From Albibeggiatoa sp964388965 (GTDB lineage Bacteria > Pseudomonadota > Gammaproteobacteria > Beggiatoales > Beggiatoaceae): DNA of 15,011 nucleotides. Made by a program: the position numbers and the translations under genes. This document shows, in pieces, positions 13,575 to 15,011 of this stretch; positions within the stretch are counted from its first letter, which is position 1, and the number at the start of each line of letters is the position of its first letter. The DNA is taken from assembly GCA_964388965.1 (NCBI GenBank), contig CAYMCP010000079.1:1-15011 (forward strand), written 5' to 3'. The notes beneath the pieces were generated by a model. It saw only the letters and a list, made by a program, of their open reading frames with translations, searched no databases and was not told the origin of the DNA.

Positions 13575-13936
13575 GCAATCTTGCGAATGAAATTTATATG
13601 CTAATTGTATCGCATACTAAGTGGAAAAAGCGTTTACAAGAAATAGTAAATGCAGGTAGTGGTGATTTTGATAGTATGCTTCAGGAAGATTCTGAATTTT
13701 ATAAATGGATTAAATCTAATGCAGAGCAATTTGAAGGCGATAGCCACTACAAAGCTGTATTTAGTTTGCATCAAGAGTTCCATCGAGAGACAGAAAAAAT
13801 TATTCAATTAGCTTTAGAAGGTGAGAAGGATAAAGCTGCTAAAATAATGGATTATGGTAGCGACTATGAAAGACTTTCTCAGCAACTGGTTCAGAGAATT
13901 ATTGCTTGGCACGATGAAGTTAGCGCAAATAGCTAA
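13571..13936 (+). CDS. Stand-alone CZB (chemoreceptor zinc-binding) domain protein, Cys ligand replaced
   Basis: CZB domains are four-helix bundles that bind zinc through three His and one Cys; they regulate chemoreceptors and diguanylate cyclases such as E. coli DgcZ. The 121-residue protein is only this domain. HTKW gives His15 and Trp18, KWI (45-47) marks the second helix, and LHQEFH gives His67 and His71. Spacing from the second-helix ligand position to the His pair (26 and 30) fits DgcZ (27 and 31). The expected Cys, five residues before Trp46, is Ser41. AAGGA lies six bases before the ATG. The protein has no membrane segment or output domain and is probably a soluble cytoplasmic protein. 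It may have lost or altered zinc or redox response (inference). It is transcribed away from pspB and towards acuI. Confidence 0.78.
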   Translation: MSNLANEIYMLIVSHTKWKKRLQEIVNAGSGDFDSMLQEDSEFYKWIKSNAEQFEGDSHYKAVFSLHQEFHRETEKIIQLALEGEKDKAAKIMDYGSDYERLSQQLVQRIIAWHDEVSANS

Positions 13937-13961
13937 TTGACCCGACAAGCCAGACTAAGAT

Positions 13962-14942
13962 TTATGTTATTTTTACGATGAGTCGTCCACGAACCTGACC
14001 CTCAACAATCTGGCTTGCTGATTTGATTACTTGCGATAACGCAATTTCCTGTGAAAATGCTTCTAATTTGTTTGGGTCTAAATCTGTTGCTAAACGTTGC
14101 CACGCATTAATACGGATTTCGATTGGTACATAAACGCTGTCTACACCCGCTAATGTTACACCACGTAAAATAAAAGGTGCAACAGTGGCAGGAAAATCCA
14201 TACCTTGCGCTAAACCACAGGCTGCTACAACACCACCATATTTTGTACTTGCACACACATTGGCTAGTGTATAACTGCCCACCGTATCCACAGCACCCGC
14301 CCAACGCTCTTTAGCTAAGGGCTTGCCCTTGCTGCTGAATTCTGTCCGATCAATGACCTCCGTTGCGCCTAGTGCTTTTAAATGTGCAGCTTCGTTTACG
14401 CGACCTGTTGAGGCAACCACTGTATAGCCTAGTTTTGATAGGATAGAAACAGCCACACTACCCACTCCACCATTTGCACCCGTTACTAAAATTTCACCTT
14501 TTTCTGGTGTCACGCCTAATTTTTCCAAACGCATCACACACAACATTGCGGTATAGCCTGCCGTACCAATTGCCATTGCTTGTCGAGTATTTAATGATTC
14601 AGGTAATGATACAAGCCACTCACCTCGTACACGGGCTTTTTCTGCATAACCGCCCCAATGCGATTCACCCACTCCCCAGCCATTTAAAATGACCTTATCG
14701 CCTATCTGCCATGTCGGATCATCACTTTGCTCTACCGTACCGGCAAAATCAATCCCAGGCACAAGCGGATATTGACGTACAACAGGTGCTTTATTGGTGA
14801 TTGCTAAACCATCTTTATAGTTTACAGTGGAATATTCAACCCGTACTGTGACGTTATAATCAGGCAGTTTTGCATCATCCAATTCAGTTAGTTGAGCAGT
14901 CACTTCATTATCAGTTTTATTTAACATGATTGCTTTAAACAT
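13962..14942 (-). CDS. acuI: Acrylyl-CoA reductase (NADPH), YhdH/AcuI family
   Basis: The family is an MDR-superfamily quinone-oxidoreductase-like group; AcuI reduces the toxic intermediate acryloyl-CoA to propionyl-CoA with NADPH, as in 3-hydroxypropionate and DMSP/acrylate metabolism. The 326-residue product matches E. coli YhdH/AcuI (324 residues) along its length: NYKDGLAIT (41-49), PGIDFAGTV (62-70), GWGVGESHWGGYAE (88-101), IGTAGYTAMLCVM (125-137), NADPH motif GANGGVGSVA (155-164) and GRLIVKI at the end. No zinc ligands of alcohol dehydrogenases are present, as expected. AAGGG lies ten bases before the ATG. It is a single gene, with no partner of a propionate or DMSP pathway in view, so it may serve general acrylyl-CoA detoxification (inference). 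Confidence 0.95.
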   Translation of the reverse strand: MFKAIMLNKTDNEVTAQLTELDDAKLPDYNVTVRVEYSTVNYKDGLAITNKAPVVRQYPLVPGIDFAGTVEQSDDPTWQIGDKVILNGWGVGESHWGGYAEKARVRGEWLVSLPESLNTRQAMAIGTAGYTAMLCVMRLEKLGVTPEKGEILVTGANGGVGSVAVSILSKLGYTVVASTGRVNEAAHLKALGATEVIDRTEFSSKGKPLAKERWAGAVDTVGSYTLANVCASTKYGGVVAACGLAQGMDFPATVAPFILRGVTLAGVDSVYVPIEIRINAWQRLATDLDPNKLEAFSQEIALSQVIKSASQIVEGQVRGRLIVKIT

Positions 14943-14978
14943 TTTTACTTATCCCTTAAAACAAAGTTTTGCAGATTC

Positions 14979-15011
14979 GAGGCTGTAGGAATACATTACA
15001 GAAGTAACTTA
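14979..15011. repeat. Partial second copy of the 985-1095 repeat end
   Basis: GAGGCTGTA followed after nine bases by TACAGAAGTAAC copies the left arm at 991-1018 (GAGGCTGTA ... TACAAAAATAAC). The copy runs off the window, so its other arm cannot be seen. It lies upstream of acuI. Confidence 0.35.

Noticed and set aside
13946..14017. CAAGCCAGA / TCTGGCTTG inverted repeat as an acuI terminator
   Set aside because: The loop is over 50 bases, the right arm lies inside acuI coding sequence and no T-tract follows; probably chance.

Overview
The window reads as a chromosomal segment of a moderately AT-rich gammaproteobacterium. RuvC, PspB and the AcuI-type reductase all have gammaproteobacterial character. 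The mix of an SUMF1-like protein, a large Ig-like secreted protein, many small dispersed hairpin repeats and decayed IS200/IS605/IS607-type remnants suggests a filamentous sulfur bacterium of the Thiotrichales (Beggiatoa-like). That placement is inference from memory of such genomes, not a search result.

Layout. Positions 1-160 hold the C-terminal end of a formylglycine-generating-enzyme-like (C-type-lectin fold) protein on the + strand; it has the look of a diversity-generating-retroelement target. A hairpin-rich gap follows, then ruvC (-), a MITE-like inverted repeat and a cytoplasmic-looking PDC/Cache sensor protein (-). The 775-base gap at 2119-2893 carries a broken 3' end of an IS200/IS605-type tnpB with its right-end hairpin, two nested hairpin repeats, and the promoter of a GltD-like flavin/iron-sulfur oxidoreductase (2894-4585, +). 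That gene converges on a UDP-GlcNAc 2-epimerase (4704-5783, -).

The middle is a run of leftward genes for exported proteins: a GDSL/SGNH lipase with a (Thr-Thr-Asp-Pro)n linker and an unknown C-terminal domain (6015-7673), a secreted protein of about 1064 residues with Ig-like repeats (7818-11012), and a two-gene operon of pspB (13060-12782) followed two bases later by a secreted subtilisin-family (S8) protease (12779-11217). Terminator hairpins separate the first two units.

On the right, the gap 13061-13570 holds a large palindrome, a 135-base MITE with perfect 14-bp ends, and scraps of the start of an IS607-type element (recombinase tail plus tnpB start). A small stand-alone CZB (zinc-binding) domain protein (+) follows; it has Ser in place of the usual Cys ligand. 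It converges on acuI/yhdH (-). A second partial copy of the first MITE's end lies at the right edge.

The best candidates for something new are the possible retroelement variable region at the left edge, the pspB-S8 protease operon, the Cys-less CZB protein, and the split IS607/tnpB remnants with a right-end/omegaRNA-like hairpin. No complete undescribed defence or mobile system is visible. No tRNA, rRNA or CRISPR array was seen.
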